A stretch of 42,350 bases of DNA from contig QCJR01000007.1 of assembly GCA_003215895.1 (NCBI GenBank), positions 1-42,350 on the forward strand, read 5' to 3'. Shown one piece after another: positions 19,549 to 29,287 of the stretch; the stretch's first letter is position 1; every line of letters starts with the position of its first letter. Source of the stretch: Prochlorococcus sp. AG-409-D14 (GTDB taxonomy: Bacteria > Cyanobacteriota > Cyanobacteriia > PCC-6307 > Cyanobiaceae). The translations under genes were made by a program, and so were the position numbers. The notes beneath the pieces were generated by a model. The model ran no database searches, was not told the origin of the DNA, and saw only the letters and a list, made by a program, of their open reading frames with translations.

Positions 19549-20034
19549 TTGAAGCGTAGATTTTTTATGTTTGGATTCTTGAATACGCTTTTTGGTTTTA
19601 CTATCAAACCAAAAAGCGCTTTTGCTGCACCTAAACCTATGGAAAACTATAAAACTTTAACGGATAAAGAATGGGAAAATCGTTTACCCAAAGACGCTTT
19701 TTACGTTTTACGTAAGGAAGGAACAGAGAGACCGTTTTCAAGTCCTTTAAATGATGAAAAAAGGAAAGGAGTTTTTCGTTGTGCAGGATGCGGGCTTGCT
19801 TTATTTTCCTCAAAAACAAAGTTTGACAGTGGAACAGGCTGGCCAAGTTTTTTCGATCATTTACCGGATGCAATAGAGACAAAAACAGACTTCAAATTAA
19901 TCGTCCCCAGAACTGAATATCATTGTCGACGATGTGGTGGTCATCAAGGGCATGTTTTTAATGATGGTCCAAGGCCAACTGGTAAACGATATTGCAATAA
20001 TGGTGTCGCTCTTGCGTTTGAAGTTGATTCGTAA
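19549..20034 (+). CDS. msrB: Peptide-methionine (R)-S-oxide reductase with signal peptide
   Basis: Reduces methionine-R-sulfoxide in oxidised proteins. 161 residues: a basic start (KRR), a hydrophobic stretch (about 5-18) and an SAFAAP cleavage-like site near residue 27 predict export to the periplasm or thylakoid lumen. The MsrB core follows: CAGCG and CRRCGG zinc-binding cysteine pairs, GTGWPSFFDH, and RYCNNGVALAF with the catalytic cysteine (usually RYCINSxxL). The start is TTG at 19549; an ATG at 19567 would shorten and weaken the signal peptide. Divergent from dusA. Confidence 0.93.
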   Translation: MKRRFFMFGFLNTLFGFTIKPKSAFAAPKPMENYKTLTDKEWENRLPKDAFYVLRKEGTERPFSSPLNDEKRKGVFRCAGCGLALFSSKTKFDSGTGWPSFFDHLPDAIETKTDFKLIVPRTEYHCRRCGGHQGHVFNDGPRPTGKRYCNNGVALAFEVDS

Positions 20035-20127
20035 ATGATTTTCTTTTCTATTGAATAGGTGTGGGCTTCCGTAGCTTGTACAAAAAACCCTTTGCTATCA
20101 ACATGGTCTAATAGCTGATTGAATTAT

Positions 20128-20907
20128 ATGAATTCAGACGTTCCCTCCTCCGAACATGAATTATCTAAAGATGGTTCATCACAAGATAATTCCAATGAAA
20201 ATTCTGTAAGTTCTCATACAAGTAATGAATCACTTAATCAAGTTGAGGTTTCTGATAATCCCGAAGTTGAGCCTCCATTGAACAATGATTCAGTAGATAC
20301 AGCAAACGAACAATCTTCAACTATCTCTGATTCAAATATTAAAGGTCCAAATACTGAAGCAAGATTACAGCAATTAGAAAAAGAGCATGAAACTTTAAAC
20401 AGCCAATATATGAGAATAGCTGCTGACTTTGACAACTTCCGAAAGCGTCAGACGCGTGACCAAGATGATCTAAAAATTCAACTTACATGCACTACGCTTA
20501 GTGAAATACTTCCTGTTGTGGATAATTTTGAAAGAGCAAGACAGCAATTAAACCCTGAGGGCGAAGAAGCTCAAGCATTACATCGCAGTTACCAAGGACT
20601 TTATAAGCAATTAGTTGAAGTTCTTAAGCAACTAGGTGTTGCTCCAATGCGTGTTGTTGATCAGGCTTTTGATCCTTCTTTGCATGAAGCTGTTATGAGA
20701 GAGCCCAGTGATGAAAAGGCTGAGGATATTGTGATTGAAGAATTACAGAGGGGCTATCACTTGAATGGTCGCGTTTTAAGGCATGCTTTGGTCAAAGTTT
20801 CTATGGGACCAGGACCGAAAGCAGTTAATGAAGAGATTCCTGATCAGAGTGCTGTTAATCAAGAACAAAGTCAATCATCTGACGACTTAACTAAAGATGA
20901 GAATTAA
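20128..20907 (+). CDS. grpE: GrpE nucleotide exchange factor
   Basis: Co-chaperone that releases ADP from DnaK. 259 residues from ATG at 20128; a TTG at 20119 in frame is less likely. The first ~80 residues are acidic, serine/asparagine-rich and disordered. A coiled-coil region (about 87-120) is followed by [17 protein letters not shown] and the C-terminal beta domain with VGVxPM-like [25 protein letters not shown]. dnaJ follows 44 bases downstream. I found no CIRCE element in the leader, so HrcA control is not evident. Confidence 0.95.
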   Translation: MNSDVPSSEHELSKDGSSQDNSNENSVSSHTSNESLNQVEVSDNPEVEPPLNNDSVDTANEQSSTISDSNIKGPNTEARLQQLEKEHETLNSQYMRIAADFDNFRKRQTRDQDDLKIQLTCTTLSEILPVVDNFERARQQLNPEGEEAQALHRSYQGLYKQLVEVLKQLGVAPMRVVDQAFDPSLHEAVMREPSDEKAEDIVIEELQRGYHLNGRVLRHALVKVSMGPGPKAVNEEIPDQSAVNQEQSQSSDDLTKDEN

Positions 20908-20951
20908 CTACATGATGATCGAAACGGAATTGAATTTGTTTAAATGAACTA

Positions 20952-22082
20952 ATGGCTGATTTTTACGATCTATTGGGTGTTAGCAGAGATGCTGATGCTG
21001 ACACTTTAAAAAGAGCTTATAGACAGCAAGCTCGGAAATATCACCCTGACGTGAATAAGGAAGCAGGTGCAGAGGATAAGTTCAAAGAAATAGGTAAAGC
21101 ATATGAAGTTTTAAGCGATTCTCAAAAGCGAGCACGTTACGACCAATTTGGCGAAGCTGGAATAGGTGGGGCTGCTGGCATGCCTGATATGGGAGATATG
21201 GGCGGTTTTGCAGATTTGTTTGAGACTTTTTTTAATGGCTTTGGTGGTGCTAGTTCCCCTGGAGGTTCTCGCCCTCAAAGACGCGGACCTCAACAAGGAG
21301 ACGATTTACGTTATGACCTAACGATTGATTTTGATAAAGCTATTTTTGGACAAGAAAAAGAGATCACGGTTCCTCATTTAGAAATTTGTGATGTTTGCAG
21401 AGGGACTGGGGCGAGAAAAGGCACTGGTCCTGTTACTTGTTCAACTTGTAGTGGTGCAGGTCAAGTAAGAAGAGCTACTCGTACACCTTTTGGAAGTTTT
21501 ACCCAAGTCGCTGAATGTCCAACTTGTGGTGGTACTGGACAAGTAATTAAAGATCCTTGTAATGCTTGTGGAGGAAAAGGAGTTAAACAAGTAAGAAAAA
21601 AATTAAAAATTAATATTCCTGCTGGAGTAGATAGCGGAACACGATTAAGAGTTTCCGGAGAGGGTAATGCTGGATTAAAGGGCGGTCCATCTGGAGATCT
21701 ATATGTTTTCTTAAAAGTAAAAAATCATCCTAATTTAAAGAGAGATGGATTGACAATTTTGTCTGAGGTTAATATTAGTTACCTTCAGGCAATTTTAGGA
21801 GATACTATTGAAATAGATACTGTAGATGGCCCTACAAAGTTACAAATTCCAGCAGGAACTCAACCTAACTCTATTTTGAATTTAGAAAATAAAGGAGTGC
21901 CTAAACTAGGTAATCCTGTTGCTAGAGGTAATCATCAAGTCTCTGTAAAGATTAAATTACCTACAAAATTGTCAGATTCTGAAAGAAATTTATTAGAAGA
22001 GTTAGCTGGACATTACTCTGCACGTGGACCTCAACATCATTATCATAAAAGTGGCTTATTTAGTAAGCTATTTGGCAAATAA
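20952..22082 (+). CDS. dnaJ: Chaperone DnaJ (type I Hsp40)
   Basis: Stimulates DnaK ATPase and delivers unfolded substrates. 376 residues: J domain with HPD (31-33), a Gly-rich region with [19 protein letters not shown], four CxxCxGxG zinc repeats ([32 protein letters not shown]) and the C-terminal substrate-binding/dimerisation domains. All zinc ligands are present. It is in the unit grpE-dnaJ-tusA-like-rsgA; the tusA-like gene starts 2 bases after the stop. Confidence 0.97.
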   Translation: MADFYDLLGVSRDADADTLKRAYRQQARKYHPDVNKEAGAEDKFKEIGKAYEVLSDSQKRARYDQFGEAGIGGAAGMPDMGDMGGFADLFETFFNGFGGASSPGGSRPQRRGPQQGDDLRYDLTIDFDKAIFGQEKEITVPHLEICDVCRGTGARKGTGPVTCSTCSGAGQVRRATRTPFGSFTQVAECPTCGGTGQVIKDPCNACGGKGVKQVRKKLKINIPAGVDSGTRLRVSGEGNAGLKGGPSGDLYVFLKVKNHPNLKRDGLTILSEVNISYLQAILGDTIEIDTVDGPTKLQIPAGTQPNSILNLENKGVPKLGNPVARGNHQVSVKIKLPTKLSDSERNLLEELAGHYSARGPQHHYHKSGLFSKLFGK

Positions 22083-22084
22083 TA

Positions 22085-22324
22085 GTGGAGAAAAAAATCT
22101 TTATTGATCATTATTTAGATTTGTGTGGTCTTGCTTGTCCAGTCAATTTTGTTAAATGCTGCTTGGCTTTGGAAAATTTATCTTCAAGAGATATTTTAAA
22201 AGTAGATATAGATATAGGGGAAGCTGAAACTAGTGTGATCGATGGTTTACAAGAGAAGGGATATAAAGTAAAAATATTGAATAAAGACTCTAAAAAAGTA
22301 ACTTTGATAATATCGAGTGAATAA
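22085..22324 (+). CDS. TusA/SirA-family sulfur carrier-like protein
   Basis: 79 residues starting at GTG 22085. The sequence YLDLCGLACPVNFVKCCLALENL matches the opening of the TusA/YeeD/SirA family (usually LDxRGLxCPxPV), with the active-site cysteine in place. The second conserved proline of CPxP is replaced by asparagine (CPVN) and an extra cysteine pair follows (KCCLAL). The rest (DILKVDIDIGEAETSVIDGLQEKGY) fits the beta-alpha-beta fold. TusA relays sulfur for tRNA thiolation and other pathways; whether this variant does so is unknown. It overlaps rsgA by 8 bases. Confidence 0.85.
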   Translation: MEKKIFIDHYLDLCGLACPVNFVKCCLALENLSSRDILKVDIDIGEAETSVIDGLQEKGYKVKILNKDSKKVTLIISSE

Positions 22325-23246
22325 AAATAAATTAAAAGGTATTGTTGTTGCGCTTAAGGCAAATTTTTTAATCGTAGAGATTGACTATAAAGATTTTAAA
22401 GATAATTCATTGGATCAATTTCCTGGAAAGATTAGACTTTTATGTACACGAAGAAGTAAATTAGATTATCAAGGTTTATTTATAAATGTAGGAGATATAG
22501 TTTGTGTTGAGTCTATAGATTATAAAAACAAAAAAGCTGTAATTTCAGAAGTGGAGCCGCGAAAAAGTTTTTTAAAACGTCCAGCGGTGGCAAACATTAC
22601 ATTAGTTGCTATTTGCATCTCAGTTGATGAGCCTTTAATTGATATGGAGCAAACAAACCGTTTTTTATTAACAGCTGAATGTGCCAATATAAAGCCTTTG
22701 ATAATTTTAACTAAAATAGATTTAATTACAAAAAATAAGTTGGAATCATACGTAAATAAATTAAAATCTTGGGGATATGATTGTATACCAGTATCTATAC
22801 ATAATTCTAAGGGTATTGATTTATTAATAGAGCGATTTCGAAAAACGAAATTAACTGTACTTGCGGGTCCTTCTGGAGTAGGAAAGACAAGTTTAATTAA
22901 TCATTTAATCCCAACAGTTTCACTATCTACTTCATCTGTTTCAAAGAAATTAAAGAGAGGTACACACACAACCAGGCATGTGGAACTTTTTGCTATTGGA
23001 AATGGATCACTTCTTGCTGATACACCAGGGTTTAATCGTCCAGAAATAGTATGCGAGCCAACTGACTTTGCTTTTTTGTTCCCAGAGTTTCGAATGCAAT
23101 TGGCTAAGTCTCGATGCAAGTTCCGGAATTGTTTGCATAGAGATGAGCCTGGTTGCGTTATTGATAAAGATCTTGAAAGATATCCTTTTTATCGAGAGAG
23201 CCTTGAGGAAATGATTAATTCTCCTCTCCCATACCAGGGAGGTTAA
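22317..23246 (+). CDS. rsgA: Small ribosomal subunit biogenesis GTPase RsgA
   Basis: Circularly permuted GTPase that checks late 30S maturation and releases RbfA. 309 residues: an N-terminal OB-fold, then the motif order G4 (TKIDL), G1 ([12 protein letters not shown]) and G3 (DTPGFNRPE), and a zinc-binding C-terminus with [14 protein letters not shown]. The start is GTG at 22317 within the preceding gene's last codons, suggesting coupled translation. The last 32 bases overlap the 3' end of the convergent ybaB gene. Confidence 0.95.
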   Translation: MNKNKLKGIVVALKANFLIVEIDYKDFKDNSLDQFPGKIRLLCTRRSKLDYQGLFINVGDIVCVESIDYKNKKAVISEVEPRKSFLKRPAVANITLVAICISVDEPLIDMEQTNRFLLTAECANIKPLIILTKIDLITKNKLESYVNKLKSWGYDCIPVSIHNSKGIDLLIERFRKTKLTVLAGPSGVGKTSLINHLIPTVSLSTSSVSKKLKRGTHTTRHVELFAIGNGSLLADTPGFNRPEIVCEPTDFAFLFPEFRMQLAKSRCKFRNCLHRDEPGCVIDKDLERYPFYRESLEEMINSPLPYQGG

Positions 23247-23562
23247 GCTTAAATCCACCGGTTAAATCTTCCATGCGTTCTTTCATGGTCGAAGTTGAAA
23301 CTTCATGAGCAGATTTCATAGCATCTAGTATGGCGTTTTCGATTATTGCTTTTTCTTCAGAAAGAAGAGATGGGGCAATTTCTACTCGTAAAGGCTTTTG
23401 ATTTCCTGACATCCATATTTTTGCTCGGTTGTCATTATTAGTCCCCTCTATTTCCATAATTTCAAGCTCTTCTTGCAGTTTTTGAGCATTTTGCTGAATT
23501 TGTTGTGCTTTTTTAAAAGCCTCAGTGAGTTGTCCAAAATTTGGTAGTCCGAATCCAGCCAT
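23215..23562 (-). CDS. YbaB/EbfC family nucleoid-associated protein
   Basis: 115 residues. Starts [20 protein letters not shown], with a long N-terminal helix (about 8-40, Gln/Lys-rich), then a beta strand region and a C-terminal helix ([16 protein letters not shown]). Members form dimers with a tweezer-like shape and bind DNA. The C-terminal codons overlap rsgA by 32 bases in the opposite strand. It lies downstream of murB in the leftward unit murC-murB-ybaB (37-base gap). Confidence 0.9.
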   Translation of the reverse strand: MAGFGLPNFGQLTEAFKKAQQIQQNAQKLQEELEIMEIEGTNNDNRAKIWMSGNQKPLRVEIAPSLLSEEKAIIENAILDAMKSAHEVSTSTMKERMEDLTGGFKLNLPGMGEEN

Positions 23563-23599
23563 GAGAATTTCCTATTGTTATAGATCTTAGGGTTTAAAT

Positions 23600-24475
23600 T
23601 TAAAAGCCACATTGTTTGACTTCTGTTTCTAACAAGATTCCATAAGAATTAAAAACTCTTTTTTGGATATATTGGATCAACTCTCTTACGTCATAAGAGG
23701 ATGCTTTGTTTGAGTTTATTATAAAATTTGAGTGTATTTTGGATATTTCAGCTCCGCCTAAACGAAATCCTTTTAAACCTAGCTCTTCAATTAATTTTGC
23801 AGCTTTCAAAGGTTCAGGATTACGAAAAACACTGCCGCAGGTTTGTTCTTGATAAGGTTGAGTTTTTAATCGATGATTTAAGTTTTCGCTTGTGACTCGT
23901 CGAATTTTGTCTGCATGACCCGTTTCTAGCTTGAGTCGAGCAGATATGACAATTAATTTTTCATTTTGAAGAAGACTGTATCGGTATCCAAAATTTAGAT
24001 CTTTTACCTTCATGATTTTGTATTCACCTGTCAAAGATAGTGTTGTAATACTTTCCAGGTAGTTAGATATGCAATGTTCTTGTGCTCCTGCATTCATAAC
24101 TACTGCTCCACCAATTGTTCCCGGTATTCCTACAGCCCATTCGAGCCCATGTAGTCCACTTGCAGCTGCTTTTCTGGCTAAAGTCGGAAGCATTTCACCG
24201 CTAAGGACTTCGATGATTTCACTACTTTGATCAATTTGAATCCCTTTGAAATTACGCATGCATATCGTTAAACCTTTGATTCCTTTGTCATTGATTAAAA
24301 GATTTGATCCAGCACCAATAATATTGCAGGGAATTTTTTTCTTATATACCCAATTAATTAAATATTTTATTTCTTCAATATTTTTAGGTTGAGCAATCCA
24401 TTCTGCAGGGCCTCCTATTCTCCAAGTAGTAAAATTTGATAAAGAAATATTTTTTTCTAATTGAATAGAATTCAT
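23600..24475 (-). CDS. murB: UDP-N-acetylenolpyruvoylglucosamine reductase
   Basis: FAD-dependent reduction producing UDP-MurNAc for peptidoglycan. 291 residues: FAD-binding region with NIIGAGSNLLI, GLEWAVGIPGTIGGAVVMNAG and the catalytic-loop TCGSVFRNPEP, followed by AAKLIEELGLKG and HSNFIIN. The enzyme has the shorter type IIa/IIb arrangement (no long insertion as in E. coli). It begins 3 bases after murC ends. Confidence 0.96.
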   Translation of the reverse strand: MNSIQLEKNISLSNFTTWRIGGPAEWIAQPKNIEEIKYLINWVYKKKIPCNIIGAGSNLLINDKGIKGLTICMRNFKGIQIDQSSEIIEVLSGEMLPTLARKAAASGLHGLEWAVGIPGTIGGAVVMNAGAQEHCISNYLESITTLSLTGEYKIMKVKDLNFGYRYSLLQNEKLIVISARLKLETGHADKIRRVTSENLNHRLKTQPYQEQTCGSVFRNPEPLKAAKLIEELGLKGFRLGGAEISKIHSNFIINSNKASSYDVRELIQYIQKRVFNSYGILLETEVKQCGF

Positions 24476-24478
24476 TTA

Positions 24479-25966
24479 TTAAGCTGCCAAATCACTGTTA
24501 ATTGATTTATTATTGATTAATTCTAGAAATAGATTTGTACATATTAAATTAATGTCTCCAGCACCCATGATTAAAATTAAGTCTTTTTCAATTGTATGTT
24601 CTTTTATTAGCTTTAATAAATTTTGATTATGATCTGGAGTATATATTTCTAGATTAGGTTTTAATTTTTTTAATTCATATCCAATAGTCTTATTATTTAT
24701 TCCTTTAATTTCATCTTCTCCCGCAGAATAAATTGGAGTTATGAATACTAAATCAGATTTACTCAGACTTTTAGCAAATTCTTTTTGAAATTTTTTAGTT
24801 CTACTATATCTATGTGGTTGAAATATCGTAACTAATCTTTCTGGTGATATTTTTGAAACGTTATTTTTTGTTTTAATCATAGTAGAGGCAATTGATATTG
24901 CAGCATCAATTTCACTAGGGTGATGAGCATAATCTTCAACTAATAATCTGTTTTTCCATAATCCTTTATATTCAAATCTTCTTGAAGGTAGCTGTAAATT
25001 TTTAATTCCTTTTTTTATTTCTTTAAATGGAATTCCAGCTACTCTACATGCTGATATAGCAGCTACTGTATTGCTTAAATTGTGTATTCCAGGTATAGGT
25101 ATTTTTATGATATCAATAAATTTTTCTTGTTCATAATACTCAGAAATAATTTCACATCCATTAGATTCTTTTGGGATGAGTGCGAAATCTATATTACTAA
25201 TTTTTTGAATCGAAAACCATTTAGTTCTCTGTATGTTTTGTTTAAGATTTTCACAGTCAAAATTGCTAATTAAGCATTCACATTTTTGAGCAAATTTTTT
25301 CATAGTTTTTATTAAATCCTCTAGATCTAGGTAGTGATCAACATGTTCAAGCTCTAAATTGGTTATCACTCCAATACTGGGATTAAATTTTACTAATGAT
25401 CCATCCGATTCATCTGCTTCTGCAATTAAAAACTTACCATCACTATATTTATAGTTTCTTTTATAAAGAGGTACAATTCCGCCTATAATAGCTGTTGGAT
25501 TTCTGTTTGCATAAGAAAATAATGTTGTAATATAAGTACTTGTTGTCGTTTTACCATGAGACCCTGAGACGACTATTGATCTCTTTTTCTCAATTAAAAA
25601 GGCTAATATATCAGAACGATGATTGATGGTTAAATGATATTTTTTGGCTTTACATAATTCTAAATTGTCTTCACGTATTGCTGAACTTCTCACAACTAAG
25701 ATATTTTTTCCATGAACTCTAAAAATTTCATCAATATTCGATTCTTCTTGAGTTTGAAAGATATGGATTTGACTTTCAGCTGACTCTTTTAAGTTGGAGC
25801 TTTTTTTTTGGTCAGAGCCAGATATGGAATAACCATCTTTAGCGAGAATCATTGCCAAAGCAGACATCCCAATACCTCCGATTCCAATAAAGTGAATATG
25901 GGGTGGTAACTCTTGTGAATTCTTCAATTTCGCTTCAGTGTCGATTGAAAGATAACTCTTCAGCAA
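24479..25966 (-). CDS. murC: UDP-N-acetylmuramate--L-alanine ligase
   Basis: Adds the first amino acid of the peptidoglycan stem peptide. 495 residues with the Mur ligase fold: [14 protein letters not shown] nucleotide-binding start, the ATP loop [37 protein letters not shown] and the closing FQPHRYSRT. murB follows immediately, so both are co-transcribed leftward from the gap shared with gap2. Confidence 0.97.
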   Translation of the reverse strand: MLKSYLSIDTEAKLKNSQELPPHIHFIGIGGIGMSALAMILAKDGYSISGSDQKKSSNLKESAESQIHIFQTQEESNIDEIFRVHGKNILVVRSSAIREDNLELCKAKKYHLTINHRSDILAFLIEKKRSIVVSGSHGKTTTSTYITTLFSYANRNPTAIIGGIVPLYKRNYKYSDGKFLIAEADESDGSLVKFNPSIGVITNLELEHVDHYLDLEDLIKTMKKFAQKCECLISNFDCENLKQNIQRTKWFSIQKISNIDFALIPKESNGCEIISEYYEQEKFIDIIKIPIPGIHNLSNTVAAISACRVAGIPFKEIKKGIKNLQLPSRRFEYKGLWKNRLLVEDYAHHPSEIDAAISIASTMIKTKNNVSKISPERLVTIFQPHRYSRTKKFQKEFAKSLSKSDLVFITPIYSAGEDEIKGINNKTIGYELKKLKPNLEIYTPDHNQNLLKLIKEHTIEKDLILIMGAGDINLICTNLFLELINNKSINSDLAA

Positions 25967-26054
25967 TCTAAAGGCACATTTTTTAAAGAATTAGGGAGTT
26001 TTTGTGCTTTTCATGTCCTTAACACTTCAATTATTTTTCAAAATGCACAGAAAA

Positions 26055-26076
26055 TGATCATTGTTCTGTATGATCA
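26055..26076 (+). promoter_or_regulatory. Possible gap2 promoter with paired TGATCA sites
   Basis: A TATGAT -10-like hexamer at 26069-26074 lies 38 bases before the gap2 ATG, without a good -35. Two TGATCA palindromes at 26055-26060 and 26071-26076, 16 bases apart start to start, bracket and overlap it, which could be an operator. Both the assignment and any regulator are inferred. Confidence 0.35.
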
Positions 26077-26112
26077 GCGGCCAGTAGCTTGTGCGGTTTT
26101 ACCGTTTTTGAA

Positions 26113-27135
26113 ATGACTTTGCGTGTAGCGATTAATGGATTCGGAAGAATTGGACGCAATTTTATGCGTTGTTGGCTCAGTAGGGGTACAAATACAAATA
26201 TTGAGGTGGTAGGTATCAACGTCACTTCTGACCCGAAAACCTGTGCACATTTGCTCAAATATGACTCTATTCTCGGTGCAATAAATGACGCCGAAATTTC
26301 ACATACAGACGATACATTTCAAATTAATGGCAAAACTATAAAATGTTATTCAGATAGAAATCCATTAAACCTACCTTGGAAAGAGTGGGGAATTGATTTA
26401 GTAATTGAGTCAACAGGTGTATTTAATACAGACGTTGGTGCTAGTAAGCATTTACAAGTTGGCGCTAAGAAGGTAATTCTTACTGCACCAGGCAAGGGTG
26501 ATGGTGTGGGTACCTATGTAGTTGGTGTTAACGCCGATTCTTATTCTCATGATGATTTTGATATCCTTAGCAACGCAAGTTGTACTACTAATTGCTTAGC
26601 TCCAATAGTAAAAGTTTTAGATCAAAAGCTAGGAATTAATAAAGGTTTGATGACCACTATTCATAGCTATACAGGAGATCAAAGAATCCTAGATAACGCT
26701 CATCGTGATTTACGTCGTGCAAGAGCGGCTGCAATGAATTTGGTTCCTACTTCAACTGGAGCTGCAAAAGCTGTTGCTCTCGTTTATCCAGCTATGAAAG
26801 GGAAACTTACTGGTATTGCGATGCGAGTACCTACTCCTAATGTTTCTGCAGTTGATTTAGTTTTTGAATCAAGTCGTAAAACTAGTGCTGAAGAGGTGAA
26901 TTCATTGTTGAAAACAGCTTCACAGGGGGAAATGAAAGGAATAATTAAATATGGTGATCTGCCTCTCGTCTCTACTGATTATGCTGGTACTAACGAATCA
27001 ACTATTGTTGATGAAGCTTTAACCATGTGTATTGATGACAATATGGTGAAAGTTTTAGCTTGGTATGACAATGAGTGGGGTTATAGCCAAAGGGTTGTTG
27101 ACTTGGCGGAAATTGTTGCTCAAAAATGGAAATAA
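26113..27135 (+). CDS. gap2: Glyceraldehyde-3-phosphate dehydrogenase, photosynthetic type
   Basis: Calvin-cycle reduction of 1,3-bisphosphoglycerate (NAD(P)H). 340 residues from ATG at 26113 ([16 protein letters not shown]); the in-frame GTG at 26089 would add eight residues not typical of the family. The catalytic cysteine is in [10 protein letters not shown], with [24 protein letters not shown] and [11 protein letters not shown] following. The [10 protein letters not shown] segment and overall sequence match cyanobacterial Gap2 rather than glycolytic Gap1. It is convergent with thiL. Confidence 0.96.
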   Translation: MTLRVAINGFGRIGRNFMRCWLSRGTNTNIEVVGINVTSDPKTCAHLLKYDSILGAINDAEISHTDDTFQINGKTIKCYSDRNPLNLPWKEWGIDLVIESTGVFNTDVGASKHLQVGAKKVILTAPGKGDGVGTYVVGVNADSYSHDDFDILSNASCTTNCLAPIVKVLDQKLGINKGLMTTIHSYTGDQRILDNAHRDLRRARAAAMNLVPTSTGAAKAVALVYPAMKGKLTGIAMRVPTPNVSAVDLVFESSRKTSAEEVNSLLKTASQGEMKGIIKYGDLPLVSTDYAGTNESTIVDEALTMCIDDNMVKVLAWYDNEWGYSQRVVDLAEIVAQKWK

Positions 27136-27145
27136 AATTTAAGTT

Positions 27146-28135
27146 CTATTTTGAAAAATGTTGAAATAAACTTGATTTTTCAACATTAATTTGTTCTAAG
27201 TTTTCCCAGAGAATATTGGGTTTACCTTCTTGTATAAAACCAATGATTTGGGCTGATTGCAATTTTTTTGAAAATGCTTCAGCCCACTCTTTAGGAAGAC
27301 TAAGTATTAATTCATAGTCTTCTCCCCCATTTAGGATCCATTCATCCCAAATTGAATCTTTAGGCCAATCAGGGTCTTTAAGAATAGAAGTTTTTGACAG
27401 AACTGCTTGACAATTACTGCTTTGGCAAATTCCTCTAATTGATTCAATAAGTCCATCACTGCTATCAGTTCCTGCAGCTCTCCAACTGGTTGATTCAGGT
27501 TTGCACTCTCTTAAGGCTTTGAGTGCCTTAATAGCTGGATATGGACGTTTATGTGCCTTGATGGCTTTGTTAGCAAGCTCACGACTGACGTGGACTTCAC
27601 TTGGTAGTTGTTCGGATGTTAAAAGTGCTAAACCTAATCTACTTAATCCATGGAATCCCGTGCTAACAATATAATCTCCTGGCAAAGCATTTCCTCTGTG
27701 TAGTCTTGGGGGGTTCATTTCTCCAATTGCAGTAACTGAAATCATTTTTGTTTCTCCACAAGAGCAATCTCCACCAATTATTTCTCCTCCAAACTCTTGC
27801 ATTGCTTCCCGCATCCCTTCATATAGGTTTTCTACCCATTCCCAATGTGTTGTTGGTGGTAAAACAAGCCCAACAGTAAAAGAAATTATATTTTCTGAGC
27901 CGCTGCAAACCAGATCAGAAATATTGGTTGTAATACATTTCCAGCCAATATCTTTGGCATTAGATATTTTTTCAGAAAAATGAATTTTTTCTACAAGTAA
28001 ATCAGTATTAATTAATAAGCTTTTATTGATGCTATTTATTTCTGCCAGATCATCATCTATCTGTCCATATCGCATAAATCTTTTTAAACGATTCAGCAAT
28101 TCGATTTCACCTAAATCTTTAATTGTAGTTGTCAC
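27146..28135 (-). CDS. thiL: Thiamine-monophosphate kinase
   Basis: Phosphorylates thiamine monophosphate to the diphosphate cofactor. 329 residues: N-terminal INTDLLVEKIHF, the metal/ATP-binding GGDCSCGE, AAGTDSSDGLIESI and GGEDYELILSLP. These match ThiL of the PurM/HypE superfamily. It begins 12 bases after the upstream cyclophilin gene ends, so both are read as one unit. No TPP riboswitch is seen. Confidence 0.94.
   Translation of the reverse strand: MTTTIKDLGEIELLNRLKRFMRYGQIDDDLAEINSINKSLLINTDLLVEKIHFSEKISNAKDIGWKCITTNISDLVCSGSENIISFTVGLVLPPTTHWEWVENLYEGMREAMQEFGGEIIGGDCSCGETKMISVTAIGEMNPPRLHRGNALPGDYIVSTGFHGLSRLGLALLTSEQLPSEVHVSRELANKAIKAHKRPYPAIKALKALRECKPESTSWRAAGTDSSDGLIESIRGICQSSNCQAVLSKTSILKDPDWPKDSIWDEWILNGGEDYELILSLPKEWAEAFSKKLQSAQIIGFIQEGKPNILWENLEQINVEKSSLFQHFSK
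27157..27187 (+). terminator. Hairpin downstream of gap2, overlapping the end of thiL
   Basis: AATGTTGAAA (27157-27166) pairs with TTTCAACATT (27178-27187): a perfect 10-bp stem with an 11-base loop, 21 bases after the gap2 stop. It is AT-rich and lacks a long T-run, so efficiency is uncertain. It sits within the final codons of the opposite gene. Confidence 0.45.
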
Positions 28136-28147
28136 TTTATTAGAAAT

Positions 28148-29224
28148 TTAAGCTTTTAGTTTAAGATTTTCCGCCCCATTTAATACTTTAATTGAGATAA
28201 TTTTATCATCTACTCCAAGTTTATTTAATATTTCAGAACCTTCTATTACATACCCAAAAGCTGCATTTCTTCCATCAATAAGATTACGTCCAGCTGGATT
28301 TAATTCAGCTTCATATAAGAAGAAGAAAAACTGAGATGAACCATCATTTAAATCTGTATCAGAGTGAGCCCAGCCAAGTGTTCCTAAAGTTGCAAATGGA
28401 AGGACTGGGGTTTCTGTATACAGGCCAACTTCCTCAAAAGTTTCGCCATAAAGTGTATCTTCCAAATTTGGAGTTCGTATTTCTAATGGCACTTTTCTCA
28501 ACTCATTACTATCTGGATCTATATATCCAATTGCTTCACCTTTAGGGTCCCCAGTTTGAAGAATAAAAAATTCTTCAGCTCTATTAATTGGTAAATCATC
28601 GTAAAAACCTTTCAACGAAAGGTCTATAAATGCACCAGCTGTTAGAGGAGCATTGTAACCATCAATTATTGCGCTCAGATTTCCTTTTGTAGTTTTTATT
28701 TCTACATTTGCTCTACCTAAAAGTCTTGGTAAACTGTCATATTCACTGGGTATTTTATATGGAAAATTACTAGTGATTAAAAGAGACTCTAAATCATCAA
28801 TTGTTTTTAAACTTTGACGCCTGACATCAAGAAATGAGAGTTTATTTTTTTCGTTTGCTATTTGCCTTAATTCATCAAGCTCTTCATTTAAATTAGTGAG
28901 CAGATTAACAGCTTTTTCTTTGTTTTCGTTTGGTATTGAATCAAGAATTTGATTTTTTTTATTGCTTACTAAGAATTGACTTCTTGAGGTGGCTTTGTTA
29001 ATTGCTGACCATCTACTTCCTCGAAGATCTTCGCTGGTATCTTCCAGTTTGTTTTGTAATTCACGTAATTCTTTTTGCTCAATCGGTAAAGAATTTCTTA
29101 ATATTGCATATGGATCTTTTAATCGATTACCATTTGGAAGGCTTGCAACAGCAGGGTCAATCCATGGTGAGCCCAAAGACAATAGGATTGTTATCAGGGC
29201 AAGAATGCAAATCTTTTTTGCCAT
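28148..29224 (-). CDS. Lumenal cyclophilin-type peptidyl-prolyl isomerase (CYP38/TLP40-like)
   Basis: 358 residues. A signal peptide (hydrophobic 5-20, then DPAVA) points to the thylakoid lumen or periplasm. A helical region (about 35-160, acidic and leucine-rich) precedes a divergent cyclophilin domain (about 175-355) with INRAEEFFILQTGDP, GTLGWAHSDTDLNDGSSQFFF and FGYVIEG. The layout matches plant CYP38/TLP40, which help assemble photosystem II. The arginine and glutamine that align with CypA R55 and Q63 are retained. First gene of a pair with thiL, divergent from efp. Confidence 0.9.
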   Translation of the reverse strand: MAKKICILALITILLSLGSPWIDPAVASLPNGNRLKDPYAILRNSLPIEQKELRELQNKLEDTSEDLRGSRWSAINKATSRSQFLVSNKKNQILDSIPNENKEKAVNLLTNLNEELDELRQIANEKNKLSFLDVRRQSLKTIDDLESLLITSNFPYKIPSEYDSLPRLLGRANVEIKTTKGNLSAIIDGYNAPLTAGAFIDLSLKGFYDDLPINRAEEFFILQTGDPKGEAIGYIDPDSNELRKVPLEIRTPNLEDTLYGETFEEVGLYTETPVLPFATLGTLGWAHSDTDLNDGSSQFFFFLYEAELNPAGRNLIDGRNAAFGYVIEGSEILNKLGVDDKIISIKVLNGAENLKLKA

Positions 29225-29260
29225 CTTAATTCTATGTTTTGCATGACTTTGGCACAGACT

Positions 29261-29266
29261 TATGAT
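29261..29266 (+). promoter_or_regulatory. Likely -10 element of the efp-accB operon
   Basis: TATGAT at 29261-29266, 21 bases upstream of the efp ATG, with a weak TTGCAT 16 bases before it (29239-29244). It would give a short leader. The position in the divergent gap supports it; no experimental evidence is available. Confidence 0.4.
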
Positions 29267-29287
29267 CGTTTGGTATCTTTTGTGTGA

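Noticed and set aside
20035-20127. CIRCE heat-shock operator before grpE
   Set aside because: No TTAGCACTC inverted repeat is present.
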